Source of the DNA: Picochlorum sp. 'celeri'
Taxonomy: Eukaryota > Chlorophyta > Trebouxiophyceae
NCBI GenBank assembly: GCA_010909725.1
Contig: JAACMV010000018.1
Span: forward strand, 1-64,000
Reading direction: 5' to 3'
Length of the DNA: 64,000 nt
Shown: positions 22,987 to 35,188 of the stretch, one piece after another
How positions within the stretch are numbered: the stretch's first letter is position 1
Layout of the letters: each line of letters begins with the position of its first letter
Program-made: the position numbers and the translations under genes
Notes under the pieces: generated by a model
What the model was told of the DNA's origin: nothing
The model's database searches: none
Seen by the model: the letters and a program-made list of their open reading frames with translations, nothing else

Positions 22987-24024
22987 TCATTGTAAGAGAT
23001 CACTCACAAAAAGTTCTTCCAACGGAATGGCAGCTTTGTCAACTTTTTCTCCCGCATCGCCCTGCCGCAAACCATCGAGGGTAGTTTCGTGCTCTTTCTG
23101 CGGATTCCTGGACTGCATTTTGCTGGTGAGGAAGCCATTCTCTGATAGCCAGACCAGAAACGAGTCCCACCTGTCTGCTGTCATCGTCCCCCACTTTCCT
23201 TGACCATCCAGGAATGTACTGCTAGCTGCAGCAACACTACGGCGAACGAGTTCCTCATCCATTGGGAATTCTGGGAACAGCCGCTGCCATTCGGCAATCA
23301 TGAGAGCAGCAGCTTCGTCCTTATTGGACACAGCAAATTCATACCCTCTCGCGGTTTCTCTGAGAAAAGACGCAATGTTTTCTCGGGCTTCAGATCGGAC
23401 CTTATCTGGCTTTGCAAACATGACCAATGGATAACCGTAATGCACTCCATAGTCCTTGAGCGGGAAAACGTTCAAATCGATTCCCTTCATTTTGGCCTCC
23501 TCTCCTTCCCACGACATGAAAATCCATGTAGCGTCCGTGGTGCCGTTTACCACCGTGTTCCATAAACCCAACTTCTCCGGGGTGACTTCCTCATACTCTC
23601 CAGTTCCACCGTCGTTCTGGATCATTTGCTTCACTATCCTCCCCTCATACCGAGCACCATAACTGCCATACCTCTTGTTCTGCAACTTTTTCATCGAGTC
23701 GATCCCAGAACTTTTCAGTGTCACAATCGCAGAGTCATCTTGCTGCAACAAGGCAGCCACTGACACGAGGTCGACACCTTCTCCACCAGCTGGTCGACAT
23801 GCATGGTGGTGTGAAATGACTGTTTCTGAAGGACCGATAGCCACATCTGCGACCCCTGACAGAACCTTGGACGCAGGTGTTTCGGAGTACTTGTCTTGAT
23901 GAGGGCTCAGGAGCTCGATGTCTAGCCCAGCACCTTTGTACCAACCCTTGGCCAAAGCCACGAAGATTCCAACGTGGTTTCCATTGGGTGTCCAATCGAG
24001 AGCGATTCGCATCATGCACGGCAT
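22987..24024 (-). CDS. NMT1/THI5-like, SsuA-type substrate-binding-fold protein
   Basis: The 345-residue, intron-free protein has the periplasmic-binding-protein fold of the NMT1/THI5 family, used in thiamine pyrimidine synthesis in fungi and as substrate-binding lipoproteins of pyrimidine-precursor transporters in bacteria (ThiY). Visible family wording is ALDWTPNGNHVGIFVALAKGWYKGAGLDIEL near the N-terminus (split here as ALDWTPNGNHVGIF and ALAKGWYKGAGLDI), VADVAIGPSET, YGSYGARYEG, and the lobe-2 segment WIFMSWEGEEAKMKG. The fungal synthase CCCFC iron motif is absent, so it is closer to the ligand-binding type. No signal or transit peptide is seen; starts at MPCMM or at MMRI are equivalent. 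Role is inferred as thiamine-related. It converges with the GAF gene and diverges from ALIX. Confidence 0.7.
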   Translation of the reverse strand: MPCMMRIALDWTPNGNHVGIFVALAKGWYKGAGLDIELLSPHQDKYSETPASKVLSGVADVAIGPSETVISHHHACRPAGGEGVDLVSVAALLQQDDSAIVTLKSSGIDSMKKLQNKRYGSYGARYEGRIVKQMIQNDGGTGEYEEVTPEKLGLWNTVVNGTTDATWIFMSWEGEEAKMKGIDLNVFPLKDYGVHYGYPLVMFAKPDKVRSEARENIASFLRETARGYEFAVSNKDEAAALMIAEWQRLFPEFPMDEELVRRSVAAASSTFLDGQGKWGTMTADRWDSFLVWLSENGFLTSKMQSRNPQKEHETTLDGLRQGDAGEKVDKAAIPLEELFVSDLLQ

Positions 24025-24334
24025 ATATATTTTGATATAATGAGACCGTGTCGTGGTAGGCGTTGTGGGCGAAAGAATCGTCGGCGGTATGACTTGTCAC
24101 AATTCTCTGCGATGTCCAGCTGGCTCCACTGGCCATGGAGTTGCGCCCAACGATGGCATGGGCCCATCATGGCCTTGGCTTCATGACGTTGGATACCGTC
24201 AAACCAAACAGTCAGGGAGAAAAAATACAAAATTAGGGTCATTAGAAGTCAGGGAAGGATATGGAAATGGCAGTAGTGCTCTCTCAGTCAAGCAGGCGTT
24301 AAATACACAAGACCCAGGTCGTAGAGGACGCAGA

Positions 24335-26724
24335 ATGCCTGTGCAGCCTCTTCTTCTCGGCCTCAAGTTTAAAAGAACAGAACCTATTAAATACAGCGAG
24401 TGCCTTGGCCAGTATATAACACAGCACTATGGCGAAAAGGTGCGATCAGTCAAACTCGTTTCTAGCGGAAGAGTCCGATGCAGCAACCGCGATAGCTTTG
24501 ACTGAAAAACCCATGATTATTTCGGTTCTTTATTATGGATTGCTTGTCGATGTAGGCTTGTCGCAACTCTGTGGACGACCTGGGGGAGTTGGATGACCTG
24601 CGCAGGCAGCTCACCGAGGACATCGAAGTGACAGAGCACACGGAAGAACTGTTCGCTCAATATTATGGGAACTTGTGCCTGATAGAGAGGAGGTTTCCTG
24701 TCACTCAATATGAAGGGGGTGTCAATGCCTGCTTCGTCTGGGCAGACGCGTTTCAACCGGAGCAGGTTCTGGAGATGCACAAAATTGGGTTGGAGAAGGC
24801 AGCAACCTTGTTCAATCTTGCTGCATACTTCAGCCAAATGGGAATAAACTGTGATAAGGAGACAGCGAATGACTTTTCCCTGGCTGGGAAGTATTTTATG
24901 AAGGCTGCGAGTGCGTTGCACTTTGTCAGGCTGACAGTCATGCCCAGTCTCATGAGGACGGCCAATGCCATCGAGCCAGTGGATATGTCCTCAATCTGTT
25001 TGGAGATGTTGGAGAGCATCATGGTTGGTCAGGCGATCGAATGCGTCTTTGAGAAGAGTGTCAAGTCAGGTGCTGGACATAGACCTTTGGCTGAGATTGC
25101 TCAACAACTGGCCGTCATGTACGCCGATACATACGCGGTATTGTGCGAGAAGGCCATGAAAAAGCATTTTGAGAGGCCATGGAGATATACATTCAAGATT
25201 AAAGGCTTGTATTACGAAGCAGCGGCGTGTTTGCATCAGGCCAGCCACCTCAAGGAGAAGCTGGGGCGTGATGACATACGCAGTGCCATCAAGAGTCAAA
25301 TTGGTTACGTGCAAGAATCCGCAAATTTGATTGAAGAAGCAATGCGCTTGTGCTCGAATGTGAAGTATAATGCGCTGATGAAGGCCGAGATCGAGAGCGC
25401 AAGAAAAGAAATCTGTGAGACACTTTCTGATCTTCAGACGGAGAACATGTCGGTATCCATGGTGAGGGTGCCTCCAATTGAAGAGCTGGAGCAGATACAG
25501 ACTCTTTCTCCCCAAGCTCTCCCGAAAATAGGCGCTCTTGAATATCTCGAGAAGCCCTTAGCAAGTGTTCGGTTCAACAGCATTGTTCCTGAGGAGATCA
25601 CCAGGGATTGGAGCAAATACACAGATATGTTGGATAGAATGCTCCGTGATCAAACGGATCTGATAGATAGATCTAGTGATGATGCGAGAGTGCGCCTTCG
25701 AGAAATGGAGTTGCCCGAGCGACTCCATTGTTTGGAAAAGGGGAATGCTGCCAATGTGCCAGACTCGATCCGAGTGGAGCTGGAATCCATAGAGCAGTCT
25801 GGGGGAATGGAAAATATTAGGTGCACCTCGCAGCAAGTACTTGACATGAATTTGGCGGTTACAGCCGACCTAGACGATTGTAGAAACATGCTCAGGCAAT
25901 TGGAAGCAAGAGGAGCCTCCACCGAGTTGCTGCAGTCGTACCACCGCAAGATAGATGGATACAGGGAGAATTTGAACGTAGCCAGTAAGACAGACTCGTA
26001 TACTAGAGAGACTATAGAGAAGAATCGAGAAGATTTTGAAGGATTGACTCTCGCAAAAGCTGCCTTTGAGGCACCAGTGCTGGAATCGCCAATGCTCCTC
26101 GTGGACAGTACAGAGCCTGCCGAGGCCGTGCAGGCACTCCGCCTTGGTCTCGATGGCCTGGAAGCAATTGCACATCAACGAAACTCACTGGAGGACGAAC
26201 TGCAAAGAACGAAGAGGAGTGATGACATTGTGGAGAGTTTGATGGCCATGCCCTCTGGTAGCCGACCGAATGACATCTTTCAAGATCACCTGGCACAATA
26301 CAGCACGATACGAGAATCGATTGCGAAAAATATCGAAAAGCAAAAGGATATTCTGGACGCGATGGGACATGCGAATGACGTTTTCATCAAATCATACGAC
26401 TTTGTTGATTGGGAGAGGAAGAGAAGGGCCATGGCCACAAGGTGGAAGGGAAGGATAGAAGCATACAAGAACATCATTCACAGCCTCCAGGAGGGCATCG
26501 AGTTCTATCTGACATTGTCAGATGCTGTTGGATCTATGAAACATGATCTTTCGTCAAAGTTAAATAATAGGAATGAGCGGGGCGTCTCCTCACCTGCACA
26601 GTACCAACAGCCAGCTCAGGGGGACCCATCACATCAATTCTCCAGACTCTTGCACCTGGGGAACCAGGCAGTCGAAGAGGAAGAATACACGGGAGTCAAT
26701 CCTCTTTTTAGCAGGAGAAAATGA
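24335..26724 (+). CDS. ALIX/BRO1-domain protein (ESCRT-associated)
   Basis: ALIX-type proteins link cargo to ESCRT-III in multivesicular-body sorting, membrane repair and cytokinesis. Exons 24335-24439 and 24556-26724 give 757 residues. The BRO1 domain spans about residues 1-360, starting MPVQPLLLGLKFKRTEPIKY, with LRRQLTEDIEVTEHTEELF, KAATLFNLAAYFSQMG and the YYEAAACLHQASHLKE segment. It is followed by PKIGALEYLEKPLASVRFNS and a long coiled V-domain at about 400-690. The C-terminus is a short Gln/Pro-containing tail, not the long proline-rich region of animal ALIX. The stop lies 11 nt from the stop of the convergent OTC gene. Confidence 0.9.
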
Positions 26725-26734
26725 ATTTATTTGA

Positions 26735-27854
<1,120 letters not shown>

Positions 27855-27969
27855 GATTTCTCGGATACTGTTACTCGATGCAACGTCAATAATAAATTAT
27901 GGCAAAGTTTCCTCCAGATTTCCTCTGATAACGATGCCCCGCGGACAGGGTCCATCATGCATGATCTGA

Positions 27970-28386
27970 TCAGAGCAGTTTCAAGGTGCCGGTCAGCGCA
28001 TCGATGGCATCAGTATCATCAGGTCCAACAGCAAGGACTGTCTTTGATCCGGGCGCAATCTGCGTCCTTCCAGCATCGGCCACCAAGCAATGGTTCAAAC
28101 CCATCCTGCGGGCCAGTTGGGCGAGCTCCAGCATTTGAACCTGCGTTGCTTGGAGACAGACCTTTGCCTGGCCTTGTTGCTTCCATGCCCGTATTTCGCT
28201 TCTGAGGCAGTCTCCAAGGCTCCACAGGCTCCATGTGCGCATTGTGCTCCTGCATCGATCCATGTGGTCGAACAGACGGACGGATTGAGTTGAAAGAAAG
28301 TCAGCTTTTGCCACCTCTATATTCTCGAGCAACTCACCTATCTTGCCTTTGCCCATCTTCAGCGTCGTATTGACAACTATAACCAT
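27970..28386 (-). CDS. PTH2: Peptidyl-tRNA hydrolase 2 (frame breaks present)
   Basis: Pth2 releases tRNA from stalled peptidyl-tRNA. Exon 28386-28338 encodes MVIVVNTTLKMGKGKI, and after an 88-nt intron exon 28249-27970 begins AQCAHGACGALETAS. The remainder (AWKQQGQAKVCLQ, then VADAGRTQIAPGSKTVLAVG) lies in a different frame. One base must be restored near 28185-28200; with that base the two exons total exactly 110 codons. The catalytic features of Pth2 (KMGKGK, AQC.H, DAGRT, GS.TVL) are all present. Upstream, 28525-28395 encodes a likely N-terminal membrane anchor (SVAKSVTVYVLGVLCGIAL) that is also out of frame by one base. I favour consensus error over a true pseudogene. Confidence 0.75.
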   Translation of the reverse strand: MVIVVNTTLKMGKGKIGELLENIEVAKADFLSTQSVRLFDHMDRCRSTMRTWSLWSLGDCLRSEIRAWKQQGQAKVCLQATQVQMLELAQLARRMGLNHCLVADAGRTQIAPGSKTVLAVGPDDTDAIDALTGTLKLL

Positions 28387-28780
28387 TTTGAAATTTTGCG
28401 TGAATCGATCGCTGAAGGCCTCGCACCTCGTCGAGGTTTCTTCGAATTAAGAGCAATGCCACACAAAACACCCAGGACATAAACCGTCACGGATTTAGCC
28501 ACGCTTACGAGAGCTGTTGGACCCATAATGGCTCTTTATGCAAAAGAATAACTCAGAAATTGAAATGCATGGGTGGAGTATCCCTCTTGAGATGAAAGCA
28601 GTTTCTTGCAATTGTTGATCACCAGTCATGAATGTTACCTGCCTTGATTTTTGAATTGAATGCGCATCGCTTCCTTGAATGTAATGAGCATGTAATTTTA
28701 TATTAATCTGATTTGGTTCGAAGGGAGAGACGAAGCCCAGAATGTTGGATTAATCCGCCCAGTTGTGTCAATTTGAAGGC

Positions 28781-29965
28781 ATGCTCCGTCTAGCAAGCAC
28801 GCTACCTTTGACCGATCGTGTGGGGGAGCGGCACTATGTTCTTCAGCTCTGCTCTGTATCAGAGCAAGGCAATATATTCGTCGCGTCCCTTTCCACCGGG
28901 GGCTTCAGGCTTGTCCAGTTGGGGTACGTGTGTGTCTGGGCAGTGCTTGTGTCCGGTCATCATGGATTGAATGGGTGTTGCATATGTTTAGGGAGTCTGG
29001 CATCCGCTTCTTGTCGAACGGCGCTGTATGCACCGGTGTAGAGCAGATCACAGATATAGGGGCTTCGCCGTTGCTCGGAGACCCCAACGTGTTTCAGACC
29101 TCTTCTACTGATGGGTTCGTGCGATCATGGGACCCTTCGAGTGAGAAATTCTGTAGAATCGTACTCGTCTCAGTTCTCAAAGCCGATATATAGCTGCTCC
29201 TCAAACTCAACCCACGTTGCGGGAGGAGTAGGGGAAGATCTTGTTTTGTGGGATCGACGGACTCGGAAAACGGCAGCAACATTTGGGGAAACCCATGCCA
29301 TGGACATTGTCCAGACGCATTTCAATCCATCATATTCCTCTGCACTGATTAGTGGCTCCGAAGACGGCAATATATCGGTGTTTGACTTGTCCGGTGGGAT
29401 TCATGAAGATGACAGTTTTGTTGGCGCTCTGGCAATTGGCACATCTGTGTCCAGGATGGGCTTTTTTCGGACCCGACTTGTCCAACTGTGGTCCACGACA
29501 GGGACCGAATCCATTCATTGGTGGAACTGGAAGGAAAATTGCGATCCAAACTCTTTAGTTGGTGCTGGGGTGACCGCGGAGGCTCTCACGCCCAGAGAGG
29601 TTTTGACATTCGGACAGGACCCCAAGCGACTACATCATAAAATGCTTTTACGATGCCGAAGAGGATTCGATGTTTGCTATTTCTGGAAATATTTCTGGAT
29701 CTCTGGTTATATATTCATGCCATGCAGCTGGTGGGAATATTATCTTTGGAGCACAACCCACCCAAGTTTGACTGGAGGACACAATGACATTGTGCGAGAT
29801 GTCCTGGTTCTCCCGAATGGCCACATGACCACGCAGCACTCTTCGTCCACTGTTGTTCTGTCAGGAGGAGAGGATGGCAAACTTTGTCTGTGGACCAATG
29901 GCGGTGCTGGTGAGAGATCAGGTAAGAATAAGCACCACCACGGAAAACCGTACAGCCCATATTGA
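28781..29965 (+). CDS. WDR89-like WD40-repeat protein (several frame breaks)
   Basis: Exon 1 is 28781-28923 and exon 2 starts at 28992, joined in frame (VQLG|ESGIRFLSNGAV). WD40 signatures are visible in more than one frame: TSSTDGFVRSWDPSSEK; then VAGGVGEDLVLWDRR, LISGSEDGNISVFDLSGG; the WDR89-like block LWSTTGTESIHWWNWKE; FAISGNISGSLVIYSCH in another frame; and GHNDIVRDVLVLPNGH...LSGGEDGKLCLW. At least four single-base shifts are needed, near 29165, 29463-29490, 29625 (CCCC) and 29766 (AAGTTT). Arrangement and wording fit WDR89, a small beta-propeller. It is either a pseudogene or a gene damaged by local consensus errors; the strong conservation on both sides of each break favours the latter. 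A donor-like GTAAGA follows at 29920. Confidence 0.65.
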
Positions 29966-30145
29966 TGGCCAGCGCCGTCCATTCCAAGACCGGATGCGAT
30001 GGGAAACCCTTGGACATGACAACGCGAGTTCTCCGGAGCAATTCTCCCATGACACAATTTTAAACTACGCCACACTTTAATAACATTAAAAAAAAGCATT
30101 GTGGTGTACAAGTACGAACCTCAAGCAAGATGGTCCGAGCACGAA

Positions 30146-30846
30146 ATGGAAGAGCCTCAGAGTTTTAACAACGCCCACGACCTTGTGCAACTCTGCGACA
30201 CTGTCACGTATTTTATGCACCTGAAAATGGCTGCTATGGACAAAAATGCAAATTTTCGAGTGCCTGCAGGCGTCGATAAGATCATTGAGCTTGCCAAACA
30301 GCTCCCCGTCCCCCGTCCGGAAGAATGGGGCTCCTTGGCAGTTGGAAGGATCTCGACCAAGAGGAAATACAAAGCATCCACTGCTGGAGAAGATTTTAAA
30401 TCAAAAGCGAGGGCAAAGTGGAGCGATGAGGCCAAGAAGGAGTTGGTGGAGCTCGTGGACAACGAGGAGAAGAGGAAGGAAAAGTTGGGCGACAAGGCAA
30501 ACCACGCAGGGCACATCAATTGGACAGCCCTGGCACGACGATATGGTTTTGCTGGAGCTGGTCCACTGTATCGTCAGTATGAATTGATGACGGGAAAACT
30601 CCCCCAGGAATCAGGCCAAAAATGGAGGGACAAAAGCCCATGCTGGAGCCAGAAGATGCCTCCTCTTTGGCGTGGACTGCCGAAAAGTGTGACCAGCTCA
30701 TGAGACTGGTGGAGAATGAGCAGTATCGAAAAGATACCTTTGGGAAGAAGAGCTTGAAATGGCACAAAATTGGGGACCTTTTGGGATTTTCAAAGAAGGA
30801 CTGCAAAAAGAAGTACTCTGACCTGACAGGCAAAAACGCTAGATGA
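30146..30846 (+). CDS. Two-repeat SANT/Myb-like nuclear protein (one frame break)
   Basis: The protein carries two related helical repeats. The first reads AKWSDEAKKELVELVDNE...INWTALARRYGF...YRQYELMTG, and the second AWTAEKCDQLMRLVENE...LKWHKIGDLLGFSKKDCKKKYSDLTG. Each resembles a SANT/trihelix-like Myb domain with the spaced aromatic residues. The frames join at the A5 run 30618-30622; adding one A links GQK to MEGQKPMLEPEDASSL and makes 234 codons. The start is the first ATG; a GTG-led extension exists upstream. The N-terminal 80 residues have no recognised domain. Function is unknown; DNA or chromatin binding is likely. Confidence 0.65.
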
Positions 30847-31362
30847 CTAATAATTTCTTGTAATGTATATCGTTCATGTATATCAGAAAAGAAAAACGAT
30901 TCAACACAAAAACACAAACCACATTTCATCACACACCACGGTTTTGACCTGGCCAGGTCCCCCATCGCGGCATGCGGTCGATGGGAGCCACAGCTACTCT
31001 GACGAAATCAAATCGTCCGAGGATGCATCCTTGTGTTGGTCTACTACAGAAGTCGGAAACAATGAAATAAAATTATCGGTTTTGGAGCACTGTATCTGCC
31101 TACATGCCTGGTAAATCGATTGGTGGTGCGCTCCAGAGAGGGCACTCGGGGGATTCCCAACGGCACAGCAAAGTAGTACCTGATGCCAATCGTATAGTCA
31201 TGCGGAATTATTGCTAATCATCTTATTTATTGCTCTACTGGTGTCGTCCCTTCCTCGCAGGGAGGGACAGACGTCCCGAGACCGGGGACCGCTAATAGAA
31301 GTAGACCGCAAACAGGGCCTTTTCGCACGGCCTAGGACAGCGCAAAATATCCACCCGGACGA
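30847..31362. other. Intergenic / KEA 5' region
   Basis: The first part is the 3' flank of the SANT gene, with TGTAATGTAT at about 30860. From about 31203 one plus-strand frame reads a hydrophobic signal-like segment (LLLIILFIALLVSSLP), probably the true N-terminal signal peptide of the KEA antiporter, but it is out of frame with the next exon. Confidence 0.45.
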
Positions 31363-33231
31363 ATGTACAAAGAAGTAGATGGCAAGAGCGATAAAGATGA
31401 CGAGATTACGCCCCGGAGGAGGATTCGGAACACAAGGAGACAATTGCTCAGGTAGGTGGACCATGTCTGTTTATAGCAGTGTACTAGCTGTTCATTGACA
31501 GGATAACATTTCCCTTTGCAGATGCTGGATGATGCCCTCAAGGAAGAATTTCGTGATGAAGCAGAAGAGCAGGATTCCGTAGGGAAACAGTTCAACGAGA
31601 CCGTTTCCAGAGATGAGGTAAGTCCTTTCATATGTGTCACCTCCTTTTGCATGCCAGAATTGCTGAACACCGTGATACTCCAGGGTACGCAAGAAACTGT
31701 TGTCCGAATCAGTCAGAAGAAAGATGAGGAGAAGGAAAAAGATGGAGATGGCGACGCCGAGGGCACTGATGCCACAAAGGAGAAGGGAAGTACATCGTCA
31801 GATGTCGAAGAAAAAGAGGAGGACAAACATCTTGATATAGCCGTCGAGTCTGACGTGGATAGAATCATTGACTCCCACGACAATGAATATGTTCTTTCCA
31901 AGCCGAATACCGAGGGTTCGTTGGGTCTTACGCTGGATCCGCAGCTGATTAGGGATATGAGTTTACTGATTGTCATGTCTGCTGCTGCTGGACAATTTAT
32001 GGCAGCCATTGGGCAACCCACAATCAATGGTTATTTTCTGGCAGGTTCTGTCATGGGACCAGGAGGGTTGGGGGCTCGCCAAAGAAATTGTCCAGCTTCA
32101 GAGCATATCACAGTTGGGGGTACAGTTTCTGCTCTTCACGCTGGGCCTAGAATTGAATTTGTCAAAATTAAAAGCTGTGCGCAATGTAGCCCTTTTTGGG
32201 GGCTTACTCCAGGTAGCGTTGATGTCTCTCATGGGAACTCTGGCAGCTTTTGTCATCGGTGCAGGGGCGTATCATGGCGCATTCATCGGGGCCCTGTTAG
32301 CTATGAGTTCAACGTCCATTGTCGTGAAATGCATCCAAGAAGGACGAGCTTCTCATCAGCCGCATGCTCAGATTACAATAGGAACGCTGGTTCTTCAAGA
32401 TTTGCGTTGTTGGTCTCATATTTGCGTTCATGCCTGTTTTGGCCTCTGCCAGCTCACACGGCTCCCTCTCTCTTGGCGAGATCTTGACTGTCTTGGGAAG
32501 GGTGTTTGGCACATTGAGTATTGCAATCATCATCACAGTGCTATTTGCTGCTCTACTTGCAGCAAAGTTTGTACAATATATTATGAAATCGTCTGCAGAA
32601 ACATTTCAGCTCTCTGTCCTCGGTTTTGGTTTGGCTGTTGCCCTTTTGACAACAAGACTTGGAATATCTGCAGAGCTTGGGGCTTTCATGGCTGGAGCTG
32701 CTCTATCTGCTACAGAGCACCAGGATTCAACTCTCCATGCAGTAGAGCCAACATCTAACTTATTTTTAGCCCTGTTCGTATCGTCAACCGGGCTGACGAT
32801 CCCGCCTGCATTTTTAGCAGAGCATATATTGGTGCTCGCGTCTGGTGTCGCCCTCATCATTGCTGCAAAAACGCTCCTGATTGCATCAGTCGTATTGTTG
32901 TTTGGTTTTCCACCTCATACAGCGTTAGGAGTTGGTATCAATTTAGCTCAAGTAGGAGAATTTGGGTTTGTCCTGCTTTCGATTGCTAGCAGATATGGAA
33001 TGATCCCGCACGAGGTCTCATTGTTACTGATTGGTACGTTTTCACCAGTGTCCACGCCATGAAGTGATGTCGTTTGCCACAACTATTCGTATTTGTGTAG
33101 GTATCACGGCACTATCACTGCTGTTGACGCCTTTCCTCATGCAAGTGTCTCTCAGATTCTTGCCCAAAGTGTCAAAGTCCAGGTATGACGATGATGTCGA
33201 ACTAGCATCACTTGTGGTACGTATGGCATGA
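31363..33231 (+). CDS. K+/H+ antiporter, KEA4-6 type (frame breaks present)
   Basis: KEA proteins are CPA2 cation/proton antiporters of plastid or endomembranes. Exons are 31363-31451, 31522-31617, 31684-33033 and 33101-33231. An acidic, Glu/Asp-rich ~150-residue soluble region precedes about 12 membrane segments. Antiporter wording includes GQPTINGYFLAGSVMGPGGL, LGVQFLLFTLGLELNLSKL, LLAMSSTSIVVKC, GTLVLQD, GISAELGAFMAGAALSAT and GINLAQVGEFGFVLL. Three single-base breaks are needed: one base missing at CCCC (31411-31414), one extra at GGGGG (32070-32074) and one extra at TTT (32401-32403). With these the gene totals exactly 555 codons. No KTN nucleotide-binding domain follows, which fits the KEA4-6 branch. 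A signal peptide is probably encoded from about 31203. Confidence 0.8.
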
Positions 33232-33464
33232 CGAATTCGTACATACCGGAAGATCGCATTTTTGTTTTTTCGGCTGTTATGTGTATCTCACATTTCGTAC
33301 AGGACTGACGACAACCACAATGTGTATTTAGGAAACAGATGCCCAATCATAATGTGATGTGGGGCTACAACTCAGATTGATCATTGTTACTAGATAAATA
33401 TACATACATATAAATAAATACATACATATACCTATGTTATGACGGCTCAATAAATCCATGCATA

Positions 33465-34691
33465 TCACCACTCGGCCAAATTGGTCAAGTTGTTCTTAAT
33501 CCTGGTCCAAAAAGAATGGTGCTCTTTTGGTGCAATGCTGGGGACGTCAATCACCTCGTGGCAGTGGAAGGCTTGCTCCTTTTTTATTGCGTATTGCTTC
33601 GCATAATACTGCTGCATTGTAGGGTCATCAACATTCATCTGCGTTTCTCTGTTCTGCAGAGACTGTAGGACTGGTAGCATGTAAAATTCATCCTCACTCT
33701 TATCTGATGCATCCCCAGAAGGAGGTGATCCGACCTTGGGAGGTATCTGAGGAGCATTTGCGACCATGTTTCCAACTTTAGAATTGTCATGGCACATATC
33801 CATGGACAATATGTCATCCTTTGTGCCGCCGGAGAAGGGCATGTGGGTGTCTACAACCTTCCCAAGGTAGACTCCATCGTGTGCTTGACGAGTCCTTGGC
33901 TGACTCACAAAAGGCGACTGCAGCATATATGGCTTTTGCTGTATAGATATTCCTGGCGGTTTTAATGCGTTGTTTGATCGCAGCAAGGAGACCTGCTGCC
34001 CATGGGTATCACGCTTTCTGTCCTCCCATGGGAATGTTTCGTTTGATATGCATCGCCTCTTTGGATTGATGGAGAACGGCGCCTGCTGATCTGGGGCAAC
34101 ACAATGACTCTCTGGAACTCGAGATATTTGAATAGTCTTGACCCCTGTCAAAATCACTCCCGGCGTTCTATATGCTACGTTCGTATGAGTGATGGGTACC
34201 AGCAGGGGACGCAGAGAGAGGCCCCTGCGAGCACACATGCCGTGTGCTGCGCATACCATGTCTTGTTGCTTTCTCCATATTTTGCTGTCACTAGTAACCG
34301 TCCTTGCATGGTGCTCTAGTTGCCTGCTTCGGAGGCTAAAATACACTACAGGGGAAAAAATGTTACCTGGCCACCAATGGTTCTTCTCGTGTGGCCTCGT
34401 GCGTGACGACTCGCTGTGGACATGCTCTCGCATGCCCGCGCATGATATGCATTTGTTACACCCTCTCTTCTTCTTCAGCGCGATGGAAGAATCCAAAGTC
34501 TCAGACTTCTGCCGATACATTGAGGAAGAAGACACTCTTGAAAGCCTTGAACTCCCTGACATCTGAGATCCGAAAGACAGAGCTCTATTGAACGACATCA
34601 CACCGGTGAAAGAATCCGAATGCTTCACTGGCGCGTGCGTTGTCTGTCCGCATGCCACGGCATACTGGCGATCTGCCGTGCTGCTGTCCAT
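33465..34691 (-). CDS. Unrecognised protein, possibly nuclear
   Basis: A single long frame (~408 codons) from MDSSTADRQYAVACG. It is rich in Ser, Arg, His, Gln and Pro, with a basic stretch KKKRGCNKCISC near residue 75, a segment NPKRRCISNETFPWEDRKRD, and an acidic patch SGDASDKSEDEFYML before the C-terminus FWTRIKNNLTNLAEW. No domain is recognised and composition suggests disorder. Introns may be present; the middle part (about 34190-34400) is less convincing. It is convergent with the KEA gene. Confidence 0.4.
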   Translation of the reverse strand: MDSSTADRQYAVACGQTTHAPVKHSDSFTGVMSFNRALSFGSQMSGSSRLSRVSSSSMYRQKSETLDSSIALKKKRGCNKCISCAGMREHVHSESSRTRPHEKNHWWPGNIFSPVVYFSLRSRQLEHHARTVTSDSKIWRKQQDMVCAAHGMCARRGLSLRPLLVPITHTNVAYRTPGVILTGVKTIQISRVPESHCVAPDQQAPFSINPKRRCISNETFPWEDRKRDTHGQQVSLLRSNNALKPPGISIQQKPYMLQSPFVSQPRTRQAHDGVYLGKVVDTHMPFSGGTKDDILSMDMCHDNSKVGNMVANAPQIPPKVGSPPSGDASDKSEDEFYMLPVLQSLQNRETQMNVDDPTMQQYYAKQYAIKKEQAFHCHEVIDVPSIAPKEHHSFWTRIKNNLTNLAEW

Positions 34692-35188
34692 GAGAGAGAG
34701 GCCGCGGTGGTTGGGGAAGAGCAACGAAGCCTCAGCAATGCTCCCTACTCGATCGTGTTGCTAAGCAAGCTTTTGAGTTCCTCAAAAATCTCAAGAAGGA
34801 ACGCCTATGTACGAGTTTTGCTGACCATCACACGTGGGTCTCACGAGAGGCACCTCTTGCAACCACGTTCTTTACGCCGAGGTCACTACCGCAAACATGA
34901 TGCCGTCTTCTGATATATCGCAACAATGCCGGTTGAGAAGTCGCTATTGAAATTTAAAGTAATTTTTCTGCCGCATTGCATCGGGGATAGTTCATCTTTT
35001 GCGTCATCCACCATTGGAACCCATCGGCAGCTCCAAGACTGTGTGGGTGGGTTTGGCACACACATGGGCCTTATGCGGCCGTCGCAGGGATGCTTTGATG
35101 GGAAAGGTGGCAAAGCTGGGCGGGGCTGCCCACGTGGCCCAGTTGCATGGGCGGTCTTCCGAGGTTGAAATCAATTACATCAAAGGCT
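34692..35188. other. Intergenic with one possible small frame
   Basis: An 80-codon plus-strand frame at 34926-35168 (MPVEKSLLKFKVIFLPHCIG) ends 20 nt before the DUF760 stop. I find no similarity and cannot tell it from chance; nothing else is evident. Confidence 0.3.

Noticed and set aside
22970..24335. THI-box (TPP) riboswitch near the THI5-like gene
   Set aside because: CTGAGA-like words occur, but no surrounding helices or second conserved box were found.
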